A stretch of 64,000 nt of DNA, taken from contig JBJXGE010000009.1 of the NCBI GenBank assembly GCA_046154185.1, positions 233,027-297,026 of the forward strand, in the 5' to 3' direction. The position numbers and the translations under genes were made by a program. The first letter of the stretch is position 1. Each line of letters starts with the position of its first letter. The notes beneath the pieces were generated by a model, which saw only the letters and a program-made list of their open reading frames with translations, had not been told where the DNA came from and searched no databases. The stretch comes from JBJXGE01 sp046154185 (lineage in GTDB: Bacteria; Planctomycetota; UBA8108; UBA1146; JAJFFE01). Positions 35,715-44,386 of this stretch are shown here, one piece after another.

Positions 35715-37235
35715 ATGGATCTCCAGTTTAGCCCGGCGGAACTCAAAGCCGTGCTGCCCGCTACGATTCTCTTCGCCACCGGCCTCGTGGTGCTCATCAC
35801 AGACTTGTTCGTTACCGGCCCGGACGGAAACGATGAGCCGACGACGGGCAAGAGCCACTTGGTATTTCTTGGACTCTGCGGCGCGGTGCTCGCGCTCGCC
35901 GCGCTCTTCATGAGCGACGGCTTACTGTCAAACTTCAAAAGCGGCACAAAAATATTCAGTGGCGCGATCATGGCGGACGCTTTCGGCGGCTACTGCGCGG
36001 CCCTAATTATCGTGGCGTTGCTGCTGACTACGGTTGCCTGCGGCGGATATCTCGGCGCGCAGGGTCAGAATCGCGGCGAGTACTATGGGCTACTGTACAT
36101 GGGCGCTGGTGCCATGGTCCTGTTGGCGCAGGCGAGCAATCTAATTTCTATTTTTGTCGCGCTCGAGACGATGTCGTTTTCGGTGTACGTGCTCTCAGGA
36201 TTCTTTCGCAAGTGGAAAACCGGATCCGAAGGCGCGTTCAAGTACTTTGTCATGGGCGCCTTCTCGAGCGGGTTTTTGCTATTCGGCATGGCGCTCATCT
36301 ACGGCGCCACGGGATCGATCGAGTTGAGCGCAATTCGGAGTCCGGGAGTCGACGCAGTACTCCTCAATGTCGGGTTGTTGCTGTTGCTCGTCGGTTTCGC
36401 ATTCAAGGTCGGCGCGGTCCCCTTCCATTCCTGGGTACCGGACGCGTATCAAGGCGCTCCCGCGATGAGCGCCGGCTGGATGGCAGTGGCCGTAAAAATT
36501 TGCTCGTTTGCCGCGCTCTTCCGCGTCGTGCTGGCAACGCGTGGAGACGAGATTCTGGCGACGACCGATTCCCTTGGGCAACTGTTGGCTGCGATTGCCG
36601 TCGTGACGATGATCCTCGGCAATCTGGCCGCGCTCAATCAAACAAACGTCAAACGCATGCTCGCGTACTCAGGAATCGGCCACACCGGCTACTTGCTCAT
36701 CCCAGTTGTGCTCTCTTACTCCGGCACGCCGGACCGCGCTGGCACTAGTGCGCTGTTTTACTTCGCTGCGTACATTTTCATGACTCTTGGCGCCTTTATC
36801 GCGATCGCCGCGATTAGCAGCGGCAAGTCCGATCGCGAGGAGCTTCGGCAACTGTCCGGCCTCGGTAAACGCCACCCCTTCGTCGCGCTCGTATTCACAA
36901 TTTCCTTACTTTCACTAGCGGGCATACCGGGAACCGCCGGTTTTTGGGGAAAATTGATGATCTTCAGGAATGCGCTGCAAAGTCAGCAATACGCTTACTT
37001 GGCCGTCATCGGCGTACTCGCCTCGATTGTCAGCGTGTACTACTACTTGCGGCCGGTCGTAGCGATGTACTTCGAGGACACCCCCGCGGATGAGGCGCCG
37101 GTTGAGTTAGTCGGTGATGCCTGGGGTTTGAAACTGGCGCTGGCTTTATCCGTGATCGGCACACTCGGCCTCTTTGTCTTTGGGAAGCCGTTGCATCAGC
37201 TTTCGGAGCAGAGCCTGCGAAGCATCGCCGGTTAG
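35715..37235 (+). CDS. nuoN: NADH-quinone oxidoreductase subunit N
   Basis: 506 residues, third antiporter-like subunit and last gene of the operon. SIFVALETMSFSVYVLSGF contains the functional Glu, VGAVPFHSWVPDAYQGAP the conserved loop, and NVKRMLAYSGIGHTGYLL the later helix. The ATG at 35715 follows GAGAGGA; a TTG one codon earlier is the frame start. An 87-base gap separates it from nuoM. Confidence 0.94.
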   Translation: MDLQFSPAELKAVLPATILFATGLVVLITDLFVTGPDGNDEPTTGKSHLVFLGLCGAVLALAALFMSDGLLSNFKSGTKIFSGAIMADAFGGYCAALIIVALLLTTVACGGYLGAQGQNRGEYYGLLYMGAGAMVLLAQASNLISIFVALETMSFSVYVLSGFFRKWKTGSEGAFKYFVMGAFSSGFLLFGMALIYGATGSIELSAIRSPGVDAVLLNVGLLLLLVGFAFKVGAVPFHSWVPDAYQGAPAMSAGWMAVAVKICSFAALFRVVLATRGDEILATTDSLGQLLAAIAVVTMILGNLAALNQTNVKRMLAYSGIGHTGYLLIPVVLSYSGTPDRAGTSALFYFAAYIFMTLGAFIAIAAISSGKSDREELRQLSGLGKRHPFVALVFTISLLSLAGIPGTAGFWGKLMIFRNALQSQQYAYLAVIGVLASIVSVYYYLRPVVAMYFEDTPADEAPVELVGDAWGLKLALALSVIGTLGLFVFGKPLHQLSEQSLRSIAG

Positions 37236-37280
37236 ACCGAGTCATACGCGAGGAGAAAGAGCGCAAACAAACACCGGTTC

Positions 37281-37312
37281 CATTCGCGGTCGTGGCGGCT
37301 CGACCGCGAATG
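37281..37312. terminator. Perfect 12-bp hairpin between convergent genes
   Basis: CATTCGCGGTCG and CGACCGCGAATG form a perfect stem around an 8-base loop, 45 bases after nuoN and 24 bases after the stop of the convergent transpeptidase gene. No strong T-run follows on either strand (TGTTTGTTTG lies some bases beyond on the minus side), so it may act as a weak bidirectional terminator or as a 3' end stabiliser. Confidence 0.5.
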
Positions 37313-37335
37313 TGCACAAGGCTATACATGCATCG

Positions 37336-38523
37336 CTATTCGCGAATCGTGACTTTCGTGCCCGTAGGAGTCAGTCGATAGAGCAATTGCACGTCCTCGT
37401 TCAGTAGACGAATACAGCCTTGCGAAGACTCTTTGCCGATGCTGTCCGGCTCTCGCGTTCCGTGAATTCCATACCCGGAGTATTCCGGAGTATTCTTGAA
37501 CCCAATCCAACAAGATCCGAGCGGATTATCGGGGTGGTCATTCGGGATGGACTTCTGACCAGGCTTGTGCCAATTGGGCTTCTCTTGCTTCAACTCAACG
37601 GTGAACTCGCCGAGCGGGGTGCGCCCTTCTAATCCAAGCCCGACCGCCGCGCTGAACAGAAACTTGCCGTCGAGTCGGACATCCAATCGATAGTCGCTTT
37701 TATCGACCTCAATAGTGACTTCACCGGTCAGGATTTTGAGTCGATCGCCAGGATGGATCACGTCGCTCGATTTGTTGTTAATCCACTTGATAGAGTCGAT
37801 GGTGGTCTTGTGTCGACGAGCGATCTCGCCAAAGCTGTCGCCCGACACGACCGTGTAGTTCACGGCGGCCGACGTCATGCGAGTCGACAAGACCAAGTTC
37901 TGCACGAGTTTTTGAAGAGTCGGTCGAACTCGACTCCGCCACGCCTCATCCTGGCTCGCAAAATAGGCGCGCGAGAGCAACTCCCAAGCGCGCGTCTGGC
38001 GAGAATCCTCTGGCGCATTCGCGGCTTCCGCTCCCAAGTGATACGCCGACCGCGCGAACGCAGGCGCCGCCTCACCGTTGCGAAGTACCGCTGTCGCAAG
38101 CTCGGACTTTTCGCCCGCAGTGCTCGCGCGATCAAAGAGCAATGAAAGCGCTCGGCCCCGGATTTCCCCACCACCATCCCCAGCGCCCTGCGTGATCTGC
38201 TGTAACAACATCACTCCTTCGGCGGATCGATCCAGATCGAGCAGCAGGAGTTCGGCAAGTCGAAACCGAATCGAATCCAAGTCGGGAGCACGAGCATCGG
38301 CGAGTTGGCGGCGGAGTTGGTTCTCCTCGTTTGGCGCGGGTGGTGCCGGCGGTGGGGAAGGAGTCGGATCAACAATCGGCGCGGAACTTGTCGTTACACG
38401 CGGTTGCTCCAGTTCCCCTAGCGCAGCCGTTGGCGGCGCGTCTGCCGGACTCGCCCAAAAATAGTAGTAGACACCGGCGGAGATGCCGCCGAGCAACAGC
38501 ACGATCAAGAACGTCCGCATCAT
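37336..38523 (-). CDS. LysM and L,D-transpeptidase (YkuD) protein, membrane-anchored
   Basis: 395 residues, likely periplasmic with an N-terminal anchor (RTFLIVLLLGGISAGVYYYF). A Pro/Ala-rich spacer follows, then a helical region of about 130 residues with repeat character, a LysM domain at about residues 221-266 (VNYTVVSGDSFGEIARRHKT, NNKSSDVIHPGDRLKI), and a YkuD catalytic domain to the C-terminus. The active site is complete: GYGIHGTREPDSIG and SSQGCIRLLNEDVQLLY, giving HGT...SxGCxR. Would form 3-3 cross-links in peptidoglycan or attach proteins to it, implying that this organism has a peptidoglycan-type wall. Confidence 0.9.
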   Translation of the reverse strand: MMRTFLIVLLLGGISAGVYYYFWASPADAPPTAALGELEQPRVTTSSAPIVDPTPSPPPAPPAPNEENQLRRQLADARAPDLDSIRFRLAELLLLDLDRSAEGVMLLQQITQGAGDGGGEIRGRALSLLFDRASTAGEKSELATAVLRNGEAAPAFARSAYHLGAEAANAPEDSRQTRAWELLSRAYFASQDEAWRSRVRPTLQKLVQNLVLSTRMTSAAVNYTVVSGDSFGEIARRHKTTIDSIKWINNKSSDVIHPGDRLKILTGEVTIEVDKSDYRLDVRLDGKFLFSAAVGLGLEGRTPLGEFTVELKQEKPNWHKPGQKSIPNDHPDNPLGSCWIGFKNTPEYSGYGIHGTREPDSIGKESSQGCIRLLNEDVQLLYRLTPTGTKVTIRE

Positions 38524-38677
38524 GGTTCCTCAAAGAGTCAGTTTTAAACGCGACGATCGGCGCATTCTAAGTGTGCAGACGCGAGCTTCCATCGATTTCT
38601 TCGTCAACGCCGACTCGACTGTAGTGACGCGCATTGCTGCGCCAAAAAAAGTTACGCGAAGAATTTATTTGACGCTG

Positions 38678-38704
38678 AAAAAATCCGCCGCTCCACGGAG
38701 CCGG
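38678..38704 (-). terminator. Probable terminator of the infC-rpmI-rplT transcript
   Basis: On the minus strand CCGGCTCC is followed by GGAGCGGCGG, a stem with a small bulge, and then ATTTTTTC. It lies about 75 bases downstream of the rplT stop. Shape fits an intrinsic terminator; the bulge makes it imperfect. Confidence 0.45.
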
Positions 38705-38779
38705 ACGCTCGATTCGCACAATCCAATATGAGAGAGTCTCGAGCGTACCGGCGGGCAACGGTTGGAAGCGCAAATCACG

Positions 38780-39139
38780 TCACTTGGAAAGTGACGCTTT
38801 TGCGACCTTCACGAGTTCGTCGAATGCTTCCGGGTTGCGAATTGCGAGATCGGAAAGCAGCTTTCGATTTACGACGATCTTCGCGTTCTTCAAGCCGTGG
38901 ACGAATCGACTATATGAAATTCCAGCCGTAAACAGCGCACCGGAAAGTCTCGTGATCCAGAGTCTCCGAAAGACGCCTTTGCGATCACGCCGATCCCGCG
39001 AACTGAAAACCTCAGCGCGCATGACCGTCTCGTTGGCGGTCTTGAACAGCCGATGTCGGCTACCGAAGAAACCCTTCGCGCGCTTGAGAATGCGCTTGCG
39101 GCGCCGATGGCGCGGCCCGACCGCGGACACTCTTGTCAT
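38780..39139 (-). CDS. rplT: 50S ribosomal protein L20
   Basis: 119 residues, binds 23S rRNA early in large-subunit assembly. RHRRRKRILKRAKGFFGSRH opens the conserved core and LWITRLSGALFTAGISYSRF is the classical centre. Third gene of the infC-rpmI-rplT group, found in this order in most bacteria. Full length, no oddities. Confidence 0.97.
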   Translation of the reverse strand: MTRVSAVGPRHRRRKRILKRAKGFFGSRHRLFKTANETVMRAEVFSSRDRRDRKGVFRRLWITRLSGALFTAGISYSRFVHGLKNAKIVVNRKLLSDLAIRNPEAFDELVKVAKASLSK

Positions 39140-39278
39140 GACTCGATCTTTCAGTCACTGGGGCCACGATCAGGAGGGTCCCCGAAGGGACCGGCTTGAG
39201 AATTCCCTTGGGAATTCGCCCTGCCGTATGCCGAACTTCGAACTGAGACACTGCTCAGGAACTAGCGCGCCCCGAAAA

Positions 39279-39491
39279 CTACGGCTTCGGAAGCTGAAGT
39301 AATCGCCGGAGACGTCGCTGCTCACAATCAGCGAGCACGCCGCTGATGCGCAATTTGCGCCGTCGCTTCGACGACTTGCTCGACAAGAGGTGTCCCTTGC
39401 CCGCGTGGTTCGCGCGGATCTTGCCGGTTCCGGTAACTCGGAACCGCTTCAGCGCGCCTTTGTTCTGCTTGAACTTACCGGTCTTTGCCAT
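39279..39491 (-). CDS. rpmI: 50S ribosomal protein L35
   Basis: 70 residues. MAKTGKFKQNKGALKRFRVT and the AGKGHLLSSKSSKRRRKLR segment match L35. The ATG at 39491 is chosen because similarity begins there; the open frame runs another 47 codons upstream with no homology. Lies 139 bases upstream of rplT and 244 bases downstream of infC. Confidence 0.94.
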   Translation of the reverse strand: MAKTGKFKQNKGALKRFRVTGTGKIRANHAGKGHLLSSKSSKRRRKLRISGVLADCEQRRLRRLLQLPKP

Positions 39492-39735
39492 CTGAATTTT
39501 CCGCCTCTGAAAATGCCAGCCGGGCTCGCGCAACAGATGCTCGGGCCACAATCGGTTCGTCTGCGATGCAGTTGCATTTCGTCTGCGATGCGGTTGCATG
39601 GTGACTAGCCACGAACCCGGAAAGCGCAGCACTCTAGCAGAGGAACGTGACGTCGACCAGCTCGAACGAACGCCTCGAGTTTACTCGCGTGGAACGAAAT
39701 CCCCGTCGAACCAAGAATGCTAAACCACAGCGGGG

Positions 39736-40245
39736 TCACTTTTTAGCCAAGATCATGCCGATGCGATTCGAGCTTTCGCGGGCGGGAGCTTTCTCGAGCT
39801 TCGCAAAATCATCGAGATCTTTCGCGAACTTGTTGAGCAATTCAAACCCGAGCTCGGGGTGCTTCTGCTCGCGGCCTCGGAAGAGCATCGTCACCAACAC
39901 CTTATGCCCCTCTTCGAGGAACTTGCGCGCATGGCGCAGTTTCACCTGAAAATCGTGGTCTTCGGTTTTCGGGCGGAGCTTGAGTTCTTTGCGTTTGACG
40001 ACGGTCTTTTTGTTCTTCTTTTGCTTCTTGCGCAGGTTGTATTTGTATCGACCGTAGTTCATCAACTTGCAGGTCGGCGGCTTCGAGTGTGGATCGAGCT
40101 CCACGAGATCCAGTTCTCGCTCTTTGGCCATCTCCAGGGCCTGCGTGACTTCCAAAATCCCCAACAACCCACCCTCGTCGTCGATGACACGGATTTTCTC
40201 GATGGATGGACGTGTCAGGATCTTGTGCTTGACAGGTTCTACTAT
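39736..40245 (-). CDS. infC: Translation initiation factor IF-3 with probable ATA start codon
   Basis: About 169 residues, the usual IF-3 length. The N-domain has RVIDDEGGLLGILEVTQALE and the linker is KPPTCKLMNYGRYKYN. The C-domain has ELKLRPKTEDHDFQVKLRHA and FLEEGHKVLVTMLFRGRE. The first ATG/GTG/TTG in frame is a TTG at 40167, inside the N-domain and without a ribosome-binding site. Reading upstream, the family N-terminus continues to an ATA at 40243-40245, preceded by a perfect AAGGAGGT with 5 bases between. infC is known for non-standard AUU-type starts used in autoregulation, since IF-3 discriminates against them, so ATA here is very plausible. Confidence 0.9.
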   Translation of the reverse strand: MVEPVKHKILTRPSIEKIRVIDDEGGLLGILEVTQALEMAKERELDLVELDPHSKPPTCKLMNYGRYKYNLRKKQKKNKKTVVKRKELKLRPKTEDHDFQVKLRHARKFLEEGHKVLVTMLFRGREQKHPELGFELLNKFAKDLDDFAKLEKAPARESSNRIGMILAKK

Positions 40246-40251
40246 TGCAAA
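40246..40251 (-). promoter_or_regulatory. Spacer of the infC ribosome-binding site
   Basis: On the minus strand AAGGAGGT (40250-40257) followed by TTGCA and then ATA. The Shine-Dalgarno match to the 16S 3' end is complete over eight bases, and this decides the infC start. Confidence 0.8.
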
Positions 40252-40490
40252 CCTCCTTCGTTACAGGATGACTTTCTCACCGAGCCGCCGCACACGCAGC
40301 GCAGGATGCCCGCCGAGGCACATAACTAGATCGCTCGGAAGATCGACTGTAAAGAGGGCTTTGACATCCCGACAGAACTCAGCGGAAAAAATAGGTGCAA
40401 TCCCGAGCCGGACGAGCGAGGCGAGCGTGACGACGGGTCCTCGAAGAACGTCGACTTACCGCGGCAACGCAAAGTTGGCGCGAAAGTGAG

Positions 40491-43400
40491 TCACCGTAGT
40501 TCGACGCGTATCTTCGCCGGCTCAGTGAGATCGGCATGGATGTTGTCCAGCTGTCGACGTTCTAGAATGCCGCCGATCTGCTCGACGAGTCGCTCGGCTC
40601 GCAGCAGTTGCGAGCGGCCCTCGCTCCGGCTTCCGATCGCCAAAAGTGCTCGCGCCGAGTAGAGAATCGAACGCGTCTGAAGGCGATGTTGCTCCTCGGC
40701 GCAGAATCGCTGCGCTGCCAGCCGGTACAGACTGATCGCGACTGGCGCGATGCCGTCGAGCTCGAAGCTGCGGCCGAGGAGGTGCGCCGACCAGGCAGCC
40801 GCCCGATCACCCCAAAAACTCTCGAGCCGACATAGTCCTTCGCAAAGAAAGTCTTTCGCTTTGTCGAGTTGGCCACAACATTCAGCCCAAGTCGCGAGCA
40901 CGTCGTACTCCCAGCCGGCAAGCTCGCAAGGAATCGCTTGGTCGATGGGACCGAGCGCATCGCGCATGCTGAAAGCCTCGAGCGGACGCCCGAGCACGAG
41001 CAGCACTTCCGCTTGCAAGAGCATGACGCGGCGCTGCTCTGTCGGATGCGTACTCGGCGCGCGTGCGTGCGTCAGGGCCGAAAGCGTCTCCAGCGCATCA
41101 CTGAAACTCCCACAGAGCGCCTCCGAATGCCCAAGCTTGCGGACGAGCAATGCGAGAATTGACTGCGACGAACCAGCACTCGTCGCTAACTGTAGCACGC
41201 GACGACGCCAATCAACCGCCGGGCGAACTGGTCCGTACGTTTGCAACAAATCTCCCAAGTAATCGCCGATTCGGACCTGATCTGAGATGCTCGTCGCCCC
41301 TTCTGACTCGAGGAGTTGGGTCAGCAGCTGGATCCCCCTGCCTTGTGCCCCATGCTCGATAGCGCGTTGTGCGCCATCGCAGGCAAACGGGATCGCGATC
41401 TGGGGCTGTCGTGCCGCCAGGAAATGAGCGACGAGTCGGTCCGCTTGTTCATCACGCACCGAGCACGAGCTCGCCAGTATTTCCCGAGCGGCTCGCAGGT
41501 TGCCTACCTGCCACATCTCTGGCGCACAAGCGGCCACGACGGCCGGCAGTTGCGCCGGCAGCGCGAATCGGCAGCCGTCATCGGCACGTTGTATCCAGCC
41601 GTTTTCGACGAGCCGCGTTTCAGTACTCTTAAGTTCCTCGGTCGACAGCTGCGTCAGCGCGGCAAGCTCTGACTGAGAAGTTGCCTTATCGTTAAGAGCG
41701 ATTCCAACCAAGAAGAGCTGATCTGGGCGCGCTAGAAGTTCAAAGCGCTCGGCGTGGACACGTGTTTCACCGGGTAGCTGCGCCAGTCGCGGCGGCGCAT
41801 AGACCCACCCTTCAAGGGTTCGCTTCAACAGCCCGGCTTTGAGTTGACGATCGAGAAAAGTCGCGAGCTGTGAGGGAAACCCCGTCGCAACTTCCTGCAA
41901 CGCGAGATGCAATTCCATCGGCGGCCGGGCGCCAAAACGCGCATACGTCCATCGCAACCGGCTCTCCAAGTCGAGCGGCGGCACAACCAATTCTTGCGCC
42001 CAACCAAGTTTGTCGGCGCTGACAGGAAGTTCGTCGTTGGGCCCTAGAAAGCTGATCCACGTGACACGACGCATTCCTTCGTGTCGACGCTCCGCATCGC
42101 GGGCGAGCGACAAGAGCTCTGCCAACGGCTCAAGGTTTGCGGTGCTGGGCAACACGATCACGACGAATGGCGGCAATTCGCCGCTCACCTGCAACGCGCC
42201 GATGAGTGCGTCGAGCACGGTTCCAGGATTCTCTGTCAGGTCGCCACCTGAGTCGGGCGCATTCGCGCCGGCGCGGTGCCCATCAGCGAAAGCGAGCGCA
42301 CGGACTTCATTGCGCTGATTTTCCGTCGCCTTCCTCGTCAGCTTCGTCAGCCATTCGCGACAACCTTCGCCATCGACGACATAAGCGTTGACTCCTGCCA
42401 AACTGATGCGCCGACGAACGGTGTTGGCAAGTAAACGCCGATCGGATGGGCCGGCGCAGCGAATCGCGAGAAACCCGCGCCCCGGAGCGCCGCATGCGGT
42501 GGGCCGGAGTGGCAACACCTCAGCTTCCTGTTCAGCCGCTACGCCAGGCGTGGAATCCGCACAACCCGCTCGCTGCAAACACTTCCCGATCGTCAAACTG
42601 AGACAGTGCTCCCAGCCGGAGCGATCGGGGCTTTCCACGTACGCCGATGCGGTTGCGATCGAATCGCGCAGCACGGTCGCCGGCCAGCATGCTTGCAACG
42701 ACTGCAGAACTTCCTGTGCATCCGCCGGTCGATCCTGGGGACGCTTTGCGAGCAATCGCAGAACCAGCGCTTCCAAATCGGCTTCGATGTGCGGATTGTG
42801 CGTCCTGAGCGGAGCCGGCGCTTGCCGTAGCTGCGATTCGATGATGTCGACCTTGCGACGTCCGGAAAACGGCAGTTTTTGCGTGAGAATCTGGTAAGCC
42901 AAAACTCCGACCGAGTAGAGATCGCTCCGTCGGTCGAGAGGTTCACCACGCAGTCGTTCCGGCGAGATGTAATGGACGGTGCCGACAATGTTGTGATCGG
43001 ATTCGCTGTGTTCACGACGACAGAGTCCGAAGTCAATCAAACACGCTTGAGGGGCCGCTTGAAACAACGGCTGCCGAAGCAGAATGTTTTGCGGCTTGAT
43101 ATCGCCGTGCACCCACCCTTGATCGTGCAAGAAGCAAAGCGAGAGCAATAAATGCCGAAGTACGGCGTGGGTCCAATCCGGCTCGGCTTCGCCAAGCAAC
43201 TGCGACAGCGCCGGGCCGCGCAAGTACTCGCAACTATAGAACTGAATGCCATGATGTGGCCGAGTCTCGAATTCGAACGCACGCAGAATATGCGGATGCG
43301 CGAATGACGACAGCAACTCGAATTCGGTGCGGTGGCGTTCTCGCTTCGCCGAGCGAGCCTCGGGAGCCTGCACCCACTTCAGTGCGACCCCGTTCGGCGA

Positions 43401-43511
43401 CTCTCCGGAAGCGTCCTCTGCTAGAACGACGTTCCCCATGCCGCCCGCCCCCAACTCGCGCTTGAGTCGGTAGCGTTCGCCGATGATCTCTTGCAGCTCG
43501 GTCAATTGCAC
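40491..43511 (-). CDS. Large Ser/Thr protein kinase with STAND-like and TPR-like C-terminal region
   Basis: 1006 residues, GTG start. An N-terminal Hanks-type kinase (about residues 13-275) is complete: GAGGMGNVVLAED glycine loop, Lys46 in ALKWV, catalytic WVHGDIKPQNILL (Asp137), DFG at 160-162 and ISPERLRGEPLDRRSDLYS. HGD replaces the usual HRD. After a linker comes a region placed where related kinases carry an AAA/STAND ATPase, but its P-loop position reads RCAGPSDRRLLANT, without GKT. A winged-helix-like LAALTQLSTEELKSTETRLV segment and then TPR-like helices follow to the end. Ligand and targets unknown. It has no membrane segment, unlike PknB. Confidence 0.85.
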   Translation of the reverse strand: MQLTELQEIIGERYRLKRELGAGGMGNVVLAEDASGESPNGVALKWVQAPEARSAKRERHRTEFELLSSFAHPHILRAFEFETRPHHGIQFYSCEYLRGPALSQLLGEAEPDWTHAVLRHLLLSLCFLHDQGWVHGDIKPQNILLRQPLFQAAPQACLIDFGLCRREHSESDHNIVGTVHYISPERLRGEPLDRRSDLYSVGVLAYQILTQKLPFSGRRKVDIIESQLRQAPAPLRTHNPHIEADLEALVLRLLAKRPQDRPADAQEVLQSLQACWPATVLRDSIATASAYVESPDRSGWEHCLSLTIGKCLQRAGCADSTPGVAAEQEAEVLPLRPTACGAPGRGFLAIRCAGPSDRRLLANTVRRRISLAGVNAYVVDGEGCREWLTKLTRKATENQRNEVRALAFADGHRAGANAPDSGGDLTENPGTVLDALIGALQVSGELPPFVVIVLPSTANLEPLAELLSLARDAERRHEGMRRVTWISFLGPNDELPVSADKLGWAQELVVPPLDLESRLRWTYARFGARPPMELHLALQEVATGFPSQLATFLDRQLKAGLLKRTLEGWVYAPPRLAQLPGETRVHAERFELLARPDQLFLVGIALNDKATSQSELAALTQLSTEELKSTETRLVENGWIQRADDGCRFALPAQLPAVVAACAPEMWQVGNLRAAREILASSCSVRDEQADRLVAHFLAARQPQIAIPFACDGAQRAIEHGAQGRGIQLLTQLLESEGATSISDQVRIGDYLGDLLQTYGPVRPAVDWRRRVLQLATSAGSSQSILALLVRKLGHSEALCGSFSDALETLSALTHARAPSTHPTEQRRVMLLQAEVLLVLGRPLEAFSMRDALGPIDQAIPCELAGWEYDVLATWAECCGQLDKAKDFLCEGLCRLESFWGDRAAAWSAHLLGRSFELDGIAPVAISLYRLAAQRFCAEEQHRLQTRSILYSARALLAIGSRSEGRSQLLRAERLVEQIGGILERRQLDNIHADLTEPAKIRVELR

Positions 43512-43624
43512 GAGTGGTTATCGCTATCCGCGTTATGAGCTAGCCGATTCAAATAAGACACAGCCCTGACTCGGCGCGAGATGTGGCCGCTCTTACAAAT
43601 GTACGATATTCGACTTCGAACTGA

Positions 43625-44386
43625 CTAATCGGAACGGCGCGCCGGTCGATCGCCACCGGAGGCTGCCGATAGTCTTAGATAGCCCAGGACTTCCGCCGCG
43701 TCGGTCACCATGACCGCGCCCTCCTTGATCAATTGGAGATTCCCTTGACTCCACGGCGCCGTCGCCGGGCCAGGAAAAGCGAGAACTTCTCGACCTTGAT
43801 CCAAAGCCCAATTCGCCGTGATGAGGGAACCTGAGCGGCGGGAAGCCTCGACGACCACAACCGCGACCGAGAGCCCGCTGATGAGTCTGTTGCGCGCCGG
43901 GAAATTTTGCCGACGCGGTGGCGAGTGCGGCGGCTGTTCCGTCGCGATGAAACCACCCGCCTCGACGAGGCGCGCGGCAAGCCCCGTGTGTTCCGGCGGG
44001 TAAATCTCTGGTAGCCCATTTCCGAGGATTGCCGCTGGCGGTGTATGCCCGACGGAAAGCGCTCCTTCCAGCGCGGATCCGTCGATTCCGAGTGCGAGAC
44101 CGCTGATGACATGGAAACCAGCGGCCGCCAAGTCGCGACCGAGGGCGAACGCGTTTTGCAGTCCATCCACGCTGGCGCGTCGACTGCCGACGACCGCGAT
44201 ATAGGTCCAAGCTTCTTCGGGCGCGGTGCCAGCCACGAACAGTTGTCGCGGGGGCCCATCGAGCGCGAACAGGCGCGCGAACCCCCGCCCGTCGGTTCCT
44301 GGCAAGAACCGCACAAATACTGGCGCGGAGCCTTCCGCACCGATTGATTTTTGACGCGAAACTCTTGGCAGCGAGCGGCTGTCCAT
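43625..44386 (-). CDS. dprA: DNA-processing protein DprA, Rossmann core only
   Basis: 253 residues from the ATG at 44386, which follows AGGGG at 8 bases. The frame is open to 44551 without similarity. The DprA Rossmann fold is present: VVGSRRASVDGL, FHVISGLALGIDGSALEGAL, NFPARNRLISGLS, RSGSLITANWALDQGR and EVLAFPG. Typical DprA has an N-terminal SAM domain and a C-terminal winged helix and 300-380 residues; both flanking domains are missing or much reduced here. DprA loads RecA on incoming single-stranded DNA in transformation. Whether the short form does this is uncertain. Confidence 0.88.
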   Translation of the reverse strand: MDSRSLPRVSRQKSIGAEGSAPVFVRFLPGTDGRGFARLFALDGPPRQLFVAGTAPEEAWTYIAVVGSRRASVDGLQNAFALGRDLAAAGFHVISGLALGIDGSALEGALSVGHTPPAAILGNGLPEIYPPEHTGLAARLVEAGGFIATEQPPHSPPRRQNFPARNRLISGLSVAVVVVEASRRSGSLITANWALDQGREVLAFPGPATAPWSQGNLQLIKEGAVMVTDAAEVLGYLRLSAASGGDRPARRSD

